Shown one piece after another: positions 5,897 through 6,413 of a stretch of 6,413 nt of DNA. The notes below the pieces were generated by a model. That model worked only from the letters and a program-made list of their open reading frames with translations, made no database searches and had not been told where the DNA came from. Source of the DNA: Muricomes sp. Its GTDB lineage: Bacteria; Bacillota; Clostridia; Lachnospirales; Lachnospiraceae. The stretch lies in contig JAHHTM010000075.1 in NCBI GenBank assembly GCA_020024675.1, forward strand, positions 1 to 6,413, in the 5' to 3' direction. Numbering within the stretch: position 1 is the first letter of the stretch; each line of letters begins with the position of its first letter. Both the position numbers and the translations under genes were made by a program.

Positions 5897-6413
5897 TCAT
5901 CTCACTGCCTCCATCTTTCCCACTCTCTCCACGAACCCCACCGGCATATCCACATGGGCGCAGCCCAGCATATCCAGCCTTACCGCCACCTTGCTTTTGC
6001 CGTCGATGGTCACCAGCTCGCCTTCCAGTCCGGCGAGGGGGCCTTTGATGACTCGCACCTGTTCGCCGGGGGCGAGGGGGGAGGAGCACACTTCGATGGC
6101 TTCTTCAGAGTAGTCGAGCATGAAGCGGAAGCGCTCCATCTGCTCGTCGGGGATGACGGCGGGGGTGCTTTGTCCGCGCAACACCATGTAGCGGCTGACG
6201 GACGAAAGGGTCAACACTTCGGCACGTTCTGCCGGGTCGACGTGTACGAAGATCATCATCGGGATGACTACGCGCTCGATCTTTTTGCGGCGGTCGCTCC
6301 ATTGATGGATTTCTTCCTGCACGGGGAGGAAACTTTCGATGCCCATTGCCGTCAGGCGGTCACGGGTTTTCTTTTCGTGATAGAGACGGACATAGGCGGC
6401 AAGCCAGGATTTC
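5897..6413 (-). CDS. upxY: UpxY family transcription antiterminator (NusG paralog), N-terminus cut by window edge
   Basis: Specialised NusG-like factor that, in Bacteroides, acts on the leader of its own capsule operon to prevent premature termination. The visible 171 codons run open from the right edge to a TGA at 5897-5899. Visible residues 1-110 are the NGN-type domain (AAYVRLYHEKKTRDRL near the start, ESFLPVQEE, then VIPMMIFVHVDP and SRYMVLRGQSTPAVIPDEQM). Residues about 113-150 form the KOW domain (PGEQVRVIKGPLAGLEGELV), followed by a short tail containing VDMPVGFVE. UpxY proteins are usually about 170-180 residues, so only a few N-terminal residues should be missing. An internal ATG at 6346 is not the start, because homologous sequence continues upstream of it to the edge. 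The gene heads the operon, 33 nt before rfbA. It is markedly GC-rich compared with the genes after it. The family assignment is strong; which capsule locus it serves cannot be told. Confidence 0.95.
   Translation of the reverse strand, partial: KSWLAAYVRLYHEKKTRDRLTAMGIESFLPVQEEIHQWSDRRKKIERVVIPMMIFVHVDPAERAEVLTLSSVSRYMVLRGQSTPAVIPDEQMERFRFMLDYSEEAIEVCSSPLAPGEQVRVIKGPLAGLEGELVTIDGKSKVAVRLDMLGCAHVDMPVGFVERVGKMEAVR

Noticed and set aside
5827..6089. Open frames on both strands over the upxY 3' end and the rfbA start, including a Pro-rich one on the plus strand and an Arg/Gly-rich one on the minus strand.
   Set aside because: These low-complexity compositions are typical of alternative frames of GC-rich DNA. 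The upxY frame carries clear NGN and KOW domain similarity through the same bases.

Overview
This window is part of a capsular polysaccharide (CPS) biosynthesis locus from a gut Bacteroidales bacterium, most likely Bacteroides or Phocaeicola. All eight recognisable genes lie on the minus strand, so transcription runs from the right edge to the left edge. The strongest taxonomic clue is the first gene, an UpxY-type NusG paralog. UpxY proteins are the antitermination factors that head CPS operons in Bacteroides. The low GC of the downstream genes, the start/stop overlaps and the lack of strong Shine-Dalgarno sequences also fit this group. The species cannot be determined from the sequence alone.

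Layout in transcription order (right to left): (1) upxY at 5897-6413, missing only its extreme N-terminus at the window edge; (2) rfbA/rmlA, glucose-1-phosphate thymidylyltransferase, 4964-5863; (3) rfbC/rmlC, dTDP-4-keto-6-deoxyglucose 3,5-epimerase, 4410-4967, overlapping rfbA by ATGA; (4) a GT-B (GT4-like) glycosyltransferase, 3302-4363; (5) a Wzy-like polysaccharide polymerase, 2092-3339, overlapping gene 4 by 38 nt; (6) a GT11 (alpha-1,2-fucosyltransferase-like) enzyme, 1169-2083; (7) a predicted GT-A-like transferase of a poorly named family, 332-1156, with a GTG start; (8) the first 111 residues of a GT2 glycosyltransferase, 1-335, overlapping gene 7 by ATGA and cut by the window edge. 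No intergenic gap exceeds 46 nt and no terminator is seen inside, so this reads as one polycistronic operon.

How the genes work together (inference from families): UpxY lets RNA polymerase read through the long operon. RfbA and RfbC make dTDP-activated sugar, probably towards dTDP-L-rhamnose, although the dehydratase (rfbB) and reductase (rfbD) are not in the window. The GTs build the repeat unit on a lipid carrier, with at least one probable fucose branch or cap, and the Wzy protein polymerises it at the periplasmic face of the inner membrane. The flippase (wzx) and the initiating sugar-phosphate transferase are not visible and should lie further left.

Composition is mosaic. upxY is GC-rich (one 60-base line counted by hand, 6001-6060, is about 65% GC), rfbA/rfbC are intermediate (5641-5700 about 48%, 5221-5280 about 35%), and the GT/Wzy block is AT-rich (2641-2700 about 28%). 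This matches a conserved operon head joined to exchangeable serotype-specific genes. I see no RNA gene, CRISPR array, insertion sequence or wholly new system. The points most worth a second look are the missing upxZ, the unnamed transferase family, an A8 tract inside the GT/Wzy overlap, and a perfect in-frame duplication inside wzy.
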